Below, one piece after another: positions 45,451 to 55,745 of a DNA stretch of 64,000 nucleotides (the stretch's first letter is position 1; every line of letters begins with the position of its first letter). Under the pieces are notes generated by a model. The model was not told where the DNA came from and did not search any database. It was given only the letters and a program-made list of their open reading frames with translations. The stretch is from Narthecium ossifragum. Taxonomy: Eukaryota; Streptophyta; Magnoliopsida; Dioscoreales; Nartheciaceae. The stretch is from positions 18,332,502-18,396,501 of the forward strand of contig OY986972.1 of assembly GCA_963920575.1 (NCBI GenBank), read 5' to 3'. A program made the position numbers and the translations under genes.

Positions 45451-46910
45451 CCAGAAGGCGCGCCAACCCGCGACCTTCAACGAGAGCAAAACAACGTCGT
45501 GCGTGACCAACCAGCACAAACAGAGGAAGCCATCAAACCCGAACGTGTCCCACACGTGGGTGACGGACACCTAGATCTCTCCAACCTCTAGCAAACGCCT
45601 CGACAAGGGCAACCAACCCAAGCTCTTGTCTCAAATCGGTGGCTACACCAAAAGCCACACCCGACTCCAGTCCCAAGCCAACATGGCCACACGGGGACGA
45701 GTCACAGGGGAAAACCCAAAGCCACAAGGAAATCGCAAGTTGTGAGAAGCTTCGAAAGCTGAAGGCCGAAGCTGAAAGTCAAAGCTGGTGGCTCTGAAAC
45801 GGGCTGCTGCTGAAGCTGCTCTCTGCCCAGAAGTGCGTGATACTCTGGTAAGACTGGTCGATGCCTCGTCTTAAGCAAGGCTCTATCTGGAATCTGAACT
45901 CCTGCTTCTGCCATAGGTACCTGCCCTAGCTGAGGCATCAACCCACTACTTTGCTCCACGCCATGCATCACGCCCGACTGCTCTGCGGTAAGCGTCTCGC
46001 GCTCCTCGCAACCAACACCGTCGGCGGAAAGGCTCCCGGCGACTAGCACTCAAGCACCCTGTGGGTTCCCTCTCAGTCTGGCGGTCCAGGCTACCTCTCA
46101 AGGACTGGCACGACGCTGCTGCTGTCACGGCTGTCGCTAATGCTGAAACCACTGAACTCTGTCAACGGCTACCCTGTCGTTCCTCAGAAGCAGGAACGAC
46201 AACCCCAAAACTCACTACGACCACCGACCAACAGTCCGGTGTCAACCCTCAAGTCATCTGTCTCAGTATCCGGAGTACAGTCCACGACGTCCCCCGCTGT
46301 CGCTCCAGCATACCGAGCAAGGTGATCCAACCAATCCAAGTGCTGCCACGCGGTGCAAGTACCAAGGACAGAGAAAGGTACTCCCAACTTCACCACCCTC
46401 CAAGGGTAGGTGCCAGAGAACAGTACCTGAATTATCCTCAACACAGAAAGGTACTCCCAACTGCTTCACTTCCTAGGAAGGCAAGAAAACTACGGCTTCC
46501 CAAGCAAGCGATACTCCAGATTATCCAAAACATCCGGGATCCGGGACACCTCTTTCAATCAGTCCTCTACTGTCGAAGGATATCCAACATCGTTTATGGA
46601 CCACAACGGGTCCACCTCTCGAGATTCCAAGAGTAAAAAGGCGACACACGTCCAATCCCCTACTCACTCGTCTCCAACACGGGGGGAGATACTATCAGGC
46701 GAGGGAACAGACGACACTGGCGTGTGTGCACAACTCCCCTGAGGCGTCACGACGCTGTCGAAAACCAAAACACATTAGCAAGCAAGATAAATAAACACAT
46801 CACACACAATCACAAACAGCCATGCAAGGATGTTCTAAACCTAGAACTATCCCATTCCACACTCAAAACCTTAACCGCAAGCCTAATCCTATCCCTGGGA
46901 CCTACAGCCT
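45451..46910 (-). pseudogene. Gypsy gag region (decayed)
   Basis: It lies between the primer-binding site and RT on the minus strand. Glutamine/leucine-rich strings such as LLGREQLQQQPVSEPPAL (about 45830) fit a gag/protease zone, but no zinc knuckle or protease DSG motif was found. A short repeat (GAAAGGTACTCCCAACT) occurs at 46373 and 46447. Confidence 0.5.
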
Positions 46911-46922
46911 GCTCTGATACCA
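46911..46922 (-). promoter_or_regulatory. Primer-binding site (initiator tRNA-Met)
   Basis: TGGTATCAGAGC on the minus strand, complementary to the 3' end of initiator tRNA-Met and three bases from the LTR end. It proves that the T1/T2-type LTRs that end in GACA are oriented with TGTGAGGAC as their 5' end. Confidence 0.92.
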
Positions 46923-46925
46923 AAC

Positions 46926-49809
46926 TGTCATACCCTGACCCAGAAAACCCATCCAGATCGAGACGTGAGCCACCTAAACCTGTTTACATCATCAATTGGC
47001 GCAAAAGTATATAACTGCTACGAATTTAAACAATTTAGTCCTTAAGTTCATAAAAATTTTTGACAAAATCCCCTTTATAATTATAGCACAAGAAACCTGT
47101 ACATTTTATAATTTTACAATTTCAACATCATCACATTCCTCAACATCTATATTAAAGAATATTACAACATTTCTCAAATAGAACTGAATTAATAATCATA
47201 CAATTATGTTCTTGGATACATCTGATTATACATCAATTCATACATCATTGATTAAAACTATAAATTAACTGTAGAAGAACTCCTCGAAGCTCCAAGTCCT
47301 AGATCACCTCGAAATATCGCACCATCTTCTAGAAGAACACCTGAAAGAAGGAACTGCATCGACCTTCATCGCCGATGCAGCCCAGGTAGGATGAGCAACA
47401 ATGCCTACTAGGGTTCTACACTACGTCGCACAAAAAGGAAGGGAAACTGCAACTGTGTTGTTCTCCGCCTAAGTCTAAGGTATGCCAAGGGGCCTCATAA
47501 CCCTGTCGATTCCCGAGGGCTCCTGTCCAGGTCCCACCCTCATCCAAGAATAAACTAGAGGAAACCAAGACTGCAGGCTCCTGTTCAGGTACTACCCTGC
47601 CCAGTCGTACCATCTCTTGCCTGGACACACAAGTCAGGGACATCGACATTCATCCTTAGCACTTGGCCTTGAAGACCCGACACGACCTCTACACCTCAAG
47701 TACAAGAATAATGCATAGTCGACTATAACAATAACCTCAAATGTTAGCAATATGATCATTCGATGACAATAACGTGCTAATCCTCAACTAACAAAACCCC
47801 GGTCCTAGGGCTAGATCCGGGCAACCCGAGAACCACAGATCGGCGATCGAATCCATCGCCTACCACCTAGCCTTAATGCTTCTAATGCAAACTAATGCAT
47901 CCAATGCTCACACGCTCATTTAATAGATCAAGACATGCAACAGTATGTCATATATCATACAGGGCTAGGCATAGCCTCAAGCTTGCCAGAGGGTAAACAT
48001 ATCAATGGTCCAAAGCAATAAGGATCTATCTAGCAAAGCAAATGTAACAAACACCCAACATATCAAAATCTGGCAATACAACGACGTCCACAGCCGTCAG
48101 CCGCACTTTCTACAACGGGATACAACCCCGGCCAAACAACACACAACAGTTACAGATACACATTAACTATGGCACACCCTCGGCCCAATCAATTAGCTAA
48201 ACATCCCAAGGGCCATGATTCCCTTGGTTCAACCACGAGCCACACATAGGGCTTAGAGTATACAATACATATGTAAGTCATACATGGATACTAAACATAC
48301 TTTCATAATCAAATGCTAATTAAGCTAGAAGATTAGCAACTTAAAACAAGCTTGTCAAAGTCAAGGGATTACTCTCCCAAAACTTATCAAATCATCTTGT
48401 ATCTACCGAATACTGCTAAGAGCATCAATACAGGGTAAAAGATAAATTAAACAGGTTACAATTCACTAATCATACTTTGATTATATATGATCGACAAGGT
48501 AAGGGTATACTCTAGGTTTCACTATGTCCTTCCGATTAATATGAAACTTGACATGCATGTTCATTACTAGCTTCCAAAACATCTACCCGAAATTCGATTC
48601 AAACGGATAAGCGAAAATAGATCAAAACCACGTATTTCGGCTTCCCGCCAAAAATGCGAAAAGAGGCATAAATACCTCAAAAACCTCTCCAATCAAAGCC
48701 AAAACTCCTAAAACAATCCTAATTAACCTTGGGGATAAGTTACATGAGGATCAGGTTAAACAAAAGGTCGAAATTTCATTAAATTAGCTAACTAATTTCT
48801 TAATTTCAGTTTCGCAGCAGTTCCCTAGAAACTTCTCCAAAATTCGTATATAAATAAAAAAATTATGAGACCAGCAAAAATTAGAAGTAGATCCAAGGAT
48901 CTCCAACTCTCATGCTGATGCTCAGATGAGATCATGCATGTACGAGCCGCGATCTGAGCTTGAACAGCTCAGTCCGAGTGAAAACAGGAAATCCAAGAAA
49001 ATCTTACATAAATCCAGCATAAAATCAAAATCAATTCACATGAGAGGTAAATAAAATACCAAGCAAGCTCTAAGGAACTAATTAGCACAAAGAAATCAAC
49101 AAACAATCAAACCAAACCCTGGATAAACCCTAAACATAGGTTTAGACATAGAAACCTACCTTAAATGCTAAATCCGCCGTTAACCTCGCCTAATCCCCCT
49201 CCCTTCCTCGCCGTCGCCGTCTCTAGTTCGCCGAAGAGCCGCCAAGAACTCCCACACCCCCTGCCGTCGTCGAAGAAGATGAAAAAGAGGGAGAAGAGCC
49301 GCCGCGGAAAAAGAAAGGGATGGAAGAAAGAAGAGGCCCTCGCCGTTGCCGCCTCCAAATCACCAGAGCTCTCTCTCTCGCCGTCTCACTCGCGACGGGA
49401 TGAAAGGGGAGAAGAAGGGACAGGGGATCGGGTGGAGGAAAGAAGCAGGGGAAAGAGAAAAGGGGAAGAGGGTTAAGCCACTTGAGCGGCTTATTCGGTT
49501 CAGATGAGCCAACTGATCGGACTGAATCCGATTTGACTTCAAATTATGATCTCGTCACAATCTCGTCCAGATCTGACAATCGTGAACGCTCCTATTAGAT
49601 TTATTCAATCACGTACATCAATCAAGGCTGTGTGTGCACTACGAGGGCGTGAAACTGACCGCCAAGGCGCAATTTACCAAATTGTCCTTGGGGTCCAAAA
49701 ACTACGATGCGAAAAACCGATCGCAATGCAAGGACAACTGAGCCAAACCAACCAAGCCAGACCCTCGACCTAACATGGTCGGACCAGGTCGGAGGAACGG
49801 GTCCTCACA
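46926..49809 (-). mobile_element. Gypsy element, 5' LTR (family T2, 2884 bp)
   Basis: The plus-strand left end TGTCATACCCTGACCC adjoins the primer site, and the right end GGGTCCTCACA is followed by TGTTT (49810-49814), the target duplication shared with 36862-36866. Landmarks are GCAGCCCAGGTAGGATGAGC and CTAGGGTTCTACACTACGTC (47380-47430), CTAGGGCTAGATCCGGGC (47800), GGATCTCCAACTCTCATGC (48898), a GC-rich coding-like leader (49170-49470) with no known domain, and CGGACTGAATCCGA near the end. Confidence 0.92.
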
Positions 49810-49814
49810 TGTTT

Positions 49815-50170
49815 AACCATGGATGTGGTAGGCCCGATGGGTTATGGTTTAGGGTTCACATTTTTAATTGGGGAAGCTTATGATTGGTGTAGTGGGATCC
49901 TAGGATGGTGTTTAATCCTACATTTTTTAATCCTAGACATTGGTTATGTACTTCTTAGTGGATTGTTTAATCCTGTACTATTTAATTCTGTATTTTTTAA
50001 TCCTAGTCATTGGTTAATCCTGCATTGTTTAATCCTAGACATTGTTTAATCCTGCATTGTTTAATCCCACTATGTTGAATGTCTTGCCCACATTGTTAAA
50101 TTTCAATGTACTGCATTATGGTTACTATATTGTCCAATTTAGCTAAATTTTGGTTATTGTACTGTCTAGA
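49815..50170 (+). mobile_element. MULE 5' untranslated region with GTTTAATCCT repeats
   Basis: The phrases TTTAATCCTGCATTGTTTAA and 'TCCTAGACATTG' recur about seven times between 49905 and 50065 with variable spacing. There is no coding signal. It leads directly into the transposase frame. Confidence 0.6.
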
Positions 50171-51744
50171 ATGAATGGAGACAAATTCTCAATTGTAATC
50201 ATCATGTTGGATACTTCCTTCATGAGCCAGTACTCTAATACATAGGGGGTAATGAGAAGGCATTCAATGATATTGACCCAGATGTGTTTGGTTTTTTTTA
50301 TTTCAAAACATTCTATGAGCAGTTGGGCTATACAAAGTATGGTAAGCTTTGGTACCTAATTCCATTGGATGTTCTATGTAAGGAGGCTTTGAGAGAGATA
50401 AAATCAGACCAAGAGGTTCTTTCATTGATGGTACTGAGCTCAACAAGACAAAAAATCCATGTCTATTCTGAAGGTGACGTCACCAATCCAGGAGGCAATA
50501 GGGTTGAAAATGTTGCTGGAGCTGTTCCTGATGCACCTCCAACTGTGAGGATTGCCACACCTACTGGATCTTTAACCCTAGATGTCTCAATTGCCAATGC
50601 TGCTAGATCTAGTCATCATGCACATCCAAATGTCTTAGTTATTTATCAAGATGAAGGTCAAGTTTCATGGGATGTAAGGAGAAGAACCAGAGGCAAGACA
50701 GCTGTTGTTGAAAGTCTGGAACATATTGTTAGGGGCAGGGAACCTGTTGTTGAAACTGAAGCTCAAGAATTTGGTTTTGGTGAATGTTATGAAGCTATGT
50801 ATGGAGAAGCTGATAACTCTGACAGTAGTTCCTATGCACCATCAGAGGGTTCAAGTTGTGATGATGAAGATGATTACATTTATGAACATGAAACTGAGAC
50901 TAGTATACATGGAATGGAACATGTAGGAGGGAATGACATGGCTGAGGATGTTGGAAAAGCTAGTAGGTATGTATCTGAGGACTACATGTCTGATGACTTC
51001 ATGTTGAGAGGTTCTTCTGAGGAGGATGAAGATGGTGATAAGTATCCAGTCTTTAGGGAAGAGTCTGAAAAGGAGGTTGAAAAGCCATTCAGTATTGGTT
51101 TGAAGTTTGCCTCAGGGGCTGTTTTGAAGAAGAGTATAAAAACTTATGAAGTGAAGAATGGATATGATCTGAGAAGAGTAAAGAACACAAAGTAGGCTAT
51201 TATTGTCAAGTGTGAAGGGAGTAATAAAACCTGCCCTTGGAGGATGCACTCATATGTGATGCAGATGTCGACAACCTTCCAGATAAATACTCTGGTTGAC
51301 AACCACAAGTGTAGTAGGGTCCACAAGAATATATATGCTACTGCATGTTGGCTGGCTAAGAATTATAACGATGACGTGAGGATTAACCCTGAAATGGGTT
51401 CAGGCACTTTTAGGGAGAAAGTGTAGAGGGATTTGTTTGTGCATATTTCTAGGTAGACTGCTTGGAGGGCTAAAGACAAGGCTCTGTGCATGGTATAGGG
51501 AAATTGGTCAGAGCAGTACACCCAGCTGAGAGACTATGCCATGGAAATACTGCGAAGCAATCCTGGAAGCACATGTAAAGTTGCAACAAACTTGGGAGTT
51601 GATGGAGGGTGTTATTCTCAGAGATTCTACATGTGTCTAAGTGCATGCAAGTCAAGTAAGTCAGGTTTCAGGACAGGATGTAGAGACCACTGATAGGTCT
51701 TGATGGCTGCCATTTAAAGACCCCATTTGGGGGGCAGAACATTT
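50171..51744 (+). pseudogene. MULE transposase, N-terminal half and start of DDE core
   Basis: The likely start is ATG 50171 (MNGDKFSI), followed within 25 bases by a frameshift into HHVGYFLHEPVL, an in-frame TAA, and then YIGGNEKAFNDIDPDVFGFF. Next come a PB1-like N-region (KTFYEQLGYTKYGKLWYLIP), an acidic linker (EGSSCDDEDDYIYEHE) and the zinc-finger-like DNA-binding segment of MURA-type proteins, CPWRMHSYV with TLVDNHKCSRVHKN (51230-51330). Then ACWLAKNY, QLRDYAMEILRSNPGST and YSQRFYMCLSACK follow, and after a frameshift GLDGCHLKTPFGGQ (51696-51735), which holds the first catalytic Asp. Stops at 51193, 51424, 51454 and 51495 inactivate it. The protein acted on MULE ends in the nucleus (family knowledge). 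Confidence 0.92.
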
Positions 51745-52009
51745 CATAGTAGGTCACCCATCCCGGGACCGCTCCAAGATAAGTACGCTTAACCTGGAGT
51801 TTTTTGACAGAATCACTGTCATCACGGCTTTAAAATACATTGTGTTATAAAAGGCGATTAACATACATATAGATATGTCCCTGATCCACACCCAGGCGTT
51901 ATGGGATTGCTTACTCGGCCATCCGACTCAGTCAGATGCCCCCAAGCCGAATACCACCGTCAAGATGCCGGATCCACACAATCCAGCCGCCTTGGGTGGG
52001 ATTCTCACA
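51745..52009 (-). mobile_element. Cassandra-like solo LTR carrying 5S rRNA sequence (265 bp)
   Basis: Read on the minus strand it starts TGTGAGAATCCCACC, as Cassandra LTRs do. Near its end it contains GTTAAGCGTACTT followed by CGGGATGGGTGACC (51751-51798). These are the internal promoter A-box side and C-box of 5S rRNA (plant 5S: GTTAAGCGTGCTTG and AGGATGGGTGACC). It replaces about 45 codons of the MULE DDE domain. The flanks CATTT (51740-51744) and CATTG (52010-52014) match at four of five positions, a possible target duplication. The usual TACA-type end is not seen, so the 3' edge may be truncated. Confidence 0.78.
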
Positions 52010-52061
52010 CATTGGCTATGTATCCTGCCAGCATTGGATAATAATAAATGATCAACAGAAT
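52010..52061 (+). pseudogene. MULE transposase, short exon piece (WIIINDQQ)
   Basis: The frame HWIIINDQQN corresponds to the conserved W(T/I)-(I/F)-(I/S)-DQQKG segment that follows the second catalytic Asp in MULE transposases. It ends at a GT donor (52062). The codons between the first Asp block and here are missing. Confidence 0.8.
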
Positions 52062-52143
52062 GTATGTGTTGTAACAGTTCTGACTTATTTCATTGTGCAC
52101 ACGATAATTGTAGCATATATACTAATGTTCTCTTCTTATGCAG
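52062..52143 (+). other. Intron of the MULE transposase (82 bp)
   Basis: It starts GTATGTGTTG, ends TTCTTATGCAG and keeps the reading frame between NDQQN and RLILAIEAV. Confidence 0.8.
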
Positions 52144-52172
52144 AGACTAATCCTAGCTATTGAGGCTGTCAT
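52144..52172 (+). pseudogene. MULE transposase, exon after the intron (left of LTR)
   Basis: AGACTAATCCTAGCTATTGA encodes RLILAIEAV. The exon is cut by the LTR at 52173 and resumes at 54556. Confidence 0.85.
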
Positions 52173-53399
52173 TGATCGCTCGCAAACGTGTCGTTAAAAC
52201 GTTGCAAACCTCAATCAAAATATTGTCCTTATTCTATCACTATCCTATAGGGTGGATTAGTGGTGAAGTTCGGAGTCGATCCACAGGAAAAATGATGGAA
52301 ACTGAAATCAATACTCAAAACTCGAATCCTACGCGGAGTAATCAGAATTGAATGTAAAATTATCTAATAATTACCTAAGAAAGCAAGTAAAGTGATCGGG
52401 ATTTGAACCAAGTTATGAATTACTTATGGATTAATCAATCCACCCTAACTTCACCTTCAATCTCCTCTAGTTATCCTCTTGCTCACTTCTCTCAACATTA
52501 TGGATCATATGGCTACAAGCTCACATGAATCCCTAAAATAAGGTTTTAAATTCCCAACGGCAAAAACTATCTTTGCTTGGCATAGATTGTCTTTGGTCCT
52601 ACTATTACCTTAAATTATACTACTCCTAGTGACCTTGGCACAATCTATCTTCGCTTAGCATAGCGTATCTAAAAGGTAAACAAAAACCACATGCAAACCA
52701 TCTCATAAATCTGTATAAACAATCACAGAAAGCGTATACGACTGAAAATACTTCAAAGGAACTCTGTTCCCTCAAATCTCTATTCATTAAAACCATATTT
52801 ATGAGATCATGTCGAGAAGAAGTTTATAAGAATCAAACCAAAGAAAATCAAAAGCTACACTACGGTTTCATGAGATCCCTAAGTTAAGAATTAGTTACTC
52901 ATCTTCTGAATAAGATCCAAAGGTGTCAGGAAGGAAGCCGTTGATCCCCGCGGAAAGATCTCCATCTTCAAAACCCTAGCCCTCTCCTCCAAAAGTGGTC
53001 CAAAAGATCATGTTTTTCGGCTGGAATAACCCTTTTATGTCTCTGAAACCCTAAACCCCGGAATTAGGAGTTATAATTAAACTTAAACTCTAATTTTCCT
53101 CAAGGGTGGTTCTATGTACACCGCGAAAATGTCTAAGGTCACCACGATTTTTTTGTTTTCCCTAAACTACCCTCATCCCCTACCTCCCTCTCTCTAGATC
53201 TCCCTCTCTCACGCTCTCCACCCCACCGTCGACCTCCTCGACGCCGGACATCTTCAACCTCCTCTCTTCCCGATCTCCCCCCCACATCGACCTTGCCCGT
53301 CGCCAACCTGCAACCCTGAGGGCGTCTCTCTCTCTCTCCCCCCACTCTCTCCGTCGTCACCCCTTCAAGAATCAAGCCGCCGTCTTCGACTGCTCATTG

Positions 53400-53700
53400 T
53401 TCGACTTTTAAAAACCGAACATTAAGCAAATGCTCGGTTTTTAAAAACCGAACATTAAGTACAAGTTCGATTTTTAAAAACCAAGCATTAAGCACACTTT
53501 CGATTTTTAAAACCCGAACACTAAGTCGACTTTTAAAAACCGAACATTAACTACATGTTCGACTTTTTATATCCGAACAGAAACCAAAAGTTTATTTTTT
53601 TAAAGCCGAAACCTGCCTTCATTATTAAAAACTAAAAGATTCGATTTTTAAAAACTGAAAAAAAAACACAGTAGTTCGGTTTTTAAAAACCGAACTGCTC
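53400..53700. repeat. Array of TTTTTAAAAACCGAAC hairpin units
   Basis: Seven to eight units of TTCGGTTTTTAAAAACCGAA, each followed by CATTAAG-type spacers, are spaced about 35-40 bp apart. Each unit is a near-perfect palindrome. Confidence 0.88.
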
Positions 53701-53821
53701 CGGTGGGAGAGAGAGAGAGAGAGATGGGGGGGGGGGCGAGATAGAGGGAGAAAGAGAGGGGGAAAGAGGTGAGGGCTTCGGGAGGTTACAGGCAGGCTAA
53801 ATTTGGCCGCCCAGAGAGATC

Positions 53822-53824
<3 letters not shown>

Positions 53825-53873
<49 letters not shown>
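53825..53873. repeat. (GA)n microsatellite
   Basis: About 24 GA dinucleotides without interruption. A shorter run lies at 53707-53724. Confidence 0.95.
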
Positions 53874-53875
<2 letters not shown>

Positions 53876-54555
53876 GAGAGGGCGGTGGCTTTGGGCACGG
53901 TGTTCGGCGACAGAGAGCAAGCCGGTGGGGGTGACGTCGGGGTTGTAGGCCGGCGACGGGCAAGGCCAATGGGAGAGAGAGAGGGTGATCGAGGGGAGAG
54001 AGAGAGAGGGAGGGAGGTTGAAGACAAAGGTAGTTTAGGAAATAAAAAAATGGGCGGTGTCCTTAGTAATTAGGGCGGTGTAGATAGAACGACCCTTTCC
54101 TCAATTCCGTATTGATGACATCATCCGAGCGACCGATCGGACTCGAATCCGATCCATCGCTTCAGTCGGACTGGGTCTGCCACGTCATCAATTAATTTCA
54201 GCCTTTCTCAAATTTCAGCTTTCATACTTCTGACTTTGCTTCTAAACTGACGCCAATCTATAGAGAATCTCGCAAAGTCTTCAACATGAAAGTTGTAGCT
54301 CTTGAAGTCTTCTTTCATCTCCCAGAATTTCAGAATATTTGAAGTTCTGTAGAATTTCTGGTGATTTATTTTCAAACAGTCGATGAAGCAGTTTTTTTGT
54401 AGAATTTAATGATTTTTGGCCGAATTTTTTGTATTTCTTCTCAAATCCTACTTAAACCTGAAATCAAGCAATATGACATCAAATACAACCTCTTTATGCC
54501 TAACAAAGGTAATTTAAGAGGTTTAATTATATATAATCTGTGACTTATCAGTCAT

Positions 54556-54759
54556 GCATGAGGTGGAGCATAGATTTTGTGCCAGGCACATTTTCTAGAA
54601 CTTTAGAAAGAGGCATCGATAAGTGAAATTGGGGAAGCTTCTTTGGAGGGCTTCATATGAAACCACAGAGGAGGCTTTTGAGAGGGCAATGCATGCTGTG
54701 AGAGCAAATGATGAAGATGTCTTCATTTATCTTAACAACATTGAACATAAACTCTAATA
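54556..54759 (+). pseudogene. MULE transposase, last exon part
   Basis: The frame continues from 52172: HEVEHRFCARHIF (the His/Cys-rich block that ends the DDE core), a TAG, then NFRKRHR, a TAA, and KLGKLLWRASYETTEEAFER ending at TAA 54757-54759. The SWIM zinc finger normally found beyond this point in MURA-type transposases is absent, so the protein was already C-terminally short or the rest is lost. Confidence 0.88.
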
Positions 54760-54985
54760 AGCTCAGGTTCCATTACATTCCAGCAATGTATTGATCTTGT
54801 ATACATCAATTACAGCATGAGCAGAACATCAATGTGTGCTCAAGTCTTTGCGACAGCATACCAATTGCATTCAAAACATTGTAAACATTCAAAACATAGA
54901 TCAATTACATTCCACCCGATTTGAGAAACTAACAGAAAACACCAATTGCAATTGCCCATGACATCAACAATATGAGCAGATATGT
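54760..54985. other. Spacer between convergent MULE genes
   Basis: AT-rich, with recurring ATCAATTAC and ACATTCCA. It probably contains both 3' untranslated regions. No terminal inverted repeat was seen. Confidence 0.4.
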
Positions 54986-55094
54986 CTTGGATTTGTCCTT
55001 TAATTGTTAGTTTTACAACACTAGCATACCTGTCATATCATCTTTCTCAACAATTGCTTTCTTCAATGTTTGGATCTCAGCTTACATCTCAGTA

Positions 55095-55303
55095 ATGGAT
55101 TGTTGCATCTTAGTTTGCGCCTCGGTATAAGATTTGTGCATCTTAGATTGCATATCAGCAAATGTTTTCTCTTCCCTTGCTTGGAAGACCTCTATTTCCC
55201 TCTCCAGCCGAGATGTGTTTTGCAGTAGGCCATTGATTACAGTTTTGGCACGTTCACAGATGTCTTGATTATACCATTCCCAGTAGTTGAAGCCACCATG
55301 TTC
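55095..55303 (-). CDS. GRF-type zinc-finger gene, exon 2 (coiled coil), MULE-associated
   Basis: On the minus strand, after a splice acceptor at 55304, the frame reads HGGFNYWEWYNQDIC, the second half of a GRF zinc finger. An Arg/Glu/Gln-rich helix follows (LEREIEVFQAREEKT, then DMQSKMHKSYTEAQTKMQQS), likely a coiled coil, ending at TAA (55095-55097). A further in-frame stretch without stops, AEIQTLKKAIVEKDDMTG, follows that TAA, so the stop may be a mutation. GRF fingers bind single-stranded DNA in characterised proteins. The function here is unknown. The gene is convergent with the transposase, which suggests a second MULE-borne gene. Confidence 0.7.
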
Positions 55304-55381
55304 CTGTAAGGTTTGAAAACAAAGAAGAGGATGAATCCACAGAACATTAACATTCTATTCACTATTATCCATGAATCCTAC
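55304..55381 (-). other. Intron of the GRF-type gene (78 bp)
   Basis: The minus strand begins GTAGGATTCATGG and ends AAACCTTACAG. Removal joins CATCQ to EHGGFNYW in frame, restoring the GRF finger order. Confidence 0.75.
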
Positions 55382-55500
55382 CTGGCAGGTTGCGCAACAG
55401 AGGAACCTTCTACCTGGGTTCTTCAATGTCCAGGAAGTCAATCGCCTCGGCCTCTTACCACAATAGCAGTAGCAGCCCCCCCTATCTTCTCATGGTGGAT
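55382..55500 (-). CDS. GRF-type zinc-finger gene, exon 1 (first half of finger)
   Basis: The minus-strand frame CYCYCGK (from 55474) continues as RPRRLTSWTLKNPGRRF and then LCCATCQ to the donor at 55381. The CxCG...TSWTxKNPGRRFxxC pattern is diagnostic of GRF zinc fingers. Upstream in this frame a TGA is met after a run of seven G (55475-55481), whereas an ATG lies in another frame at 55491. A one-base slip in the G run would join them, so the start is uncertain and the gene may be a pseudogene. Confidence 0.7.
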
Positions 55501-55745
55501 GAGCTTGATCCAGCACTGATCTATGGGCTCATGCTCGATGTTGAGTTCCTGGACGTAAAGTCGTCGCCAGAAAGCTACAAGGTACAGCTTCAAAGGACCA
55601 AATCAAGTAGTAGCGAAGAATTGAAGACTGGACCTTTCCGGTTGAAGCTTGAAGATGATGAAATCAGTAACAATCGACACCAATTTGGGTAGTAACCATA
55701 CCTGGGTACTAGGCTTCTCGTCGGCCGGTGATAAATCCGGGGGAG
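55501..55745. other. Upstream region of the GRF-type gene
   Basis: A short plus-strand open frame covers part of it (to 55692), but no domain is recognised. By position it is the 5' flank of the GRF gene and the right side of the MULE. Confidence 0.35.

Larger units (their letters stand above)
53104..54095. mobile_element. MULE-type MITE (992 bp) with hairpin array
   Basis: Terminal inverted repeats GGGTGGTTCTATGTACACCG and, at the other end, GGGTCGTTCTATCTACACCG (reverse complement) extend as weaker homology to about 90 bp. A perfect 9-bp target duplication TTTCCTCAA lies at 53095-53103 and 54096-54104. The uninterrupted LTR at 55746 proves the empty site. Inside are hairpin-forming units CGGTTTTTAAAAACCG (53400-53700), a GA/CT-rich part and a (GA)24 run at 53825-53873. 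No transposase is encoded. Confidence 0.92.
52173..54550 (-). mobile_element. Gypsy-like solo LTR (TGATAA family), 1386 bp plus a nested MITE
   Basis: The plus-strand ends are TGATCGCTCGCAAACG and GTGACTTATCA. Perfect 5-bp target duplication GTCAT lies at 52168-52172 and 54551-54555 inside the MULE exon. It matches the LTRs at 55746 and 12177, including ATGAAAGTTGTAGCTCTTGA (54286-54305). It is itself interrupted by the MULE-type MITE at 53104-54095. The terminal part with TTCGGAGTCGATCCACAGG is of the Tat/Athila-like style. Confidence 0.9.

Noticed and set aside
49165..49476. Plus-strand 103-codon Lys/Arg/Ser-rich frame as a gene
   Set aside because: It lies within the LTR leader and shares composition with the GA/AAG-rich stretches of other T2 LTRs.
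51745..51800. A 5S rRNA gene
   Set aside because: Only the internal-promoter half matches, the middle is altered, and it sits in an LTR-like unit. Treated as Cassandra-like.
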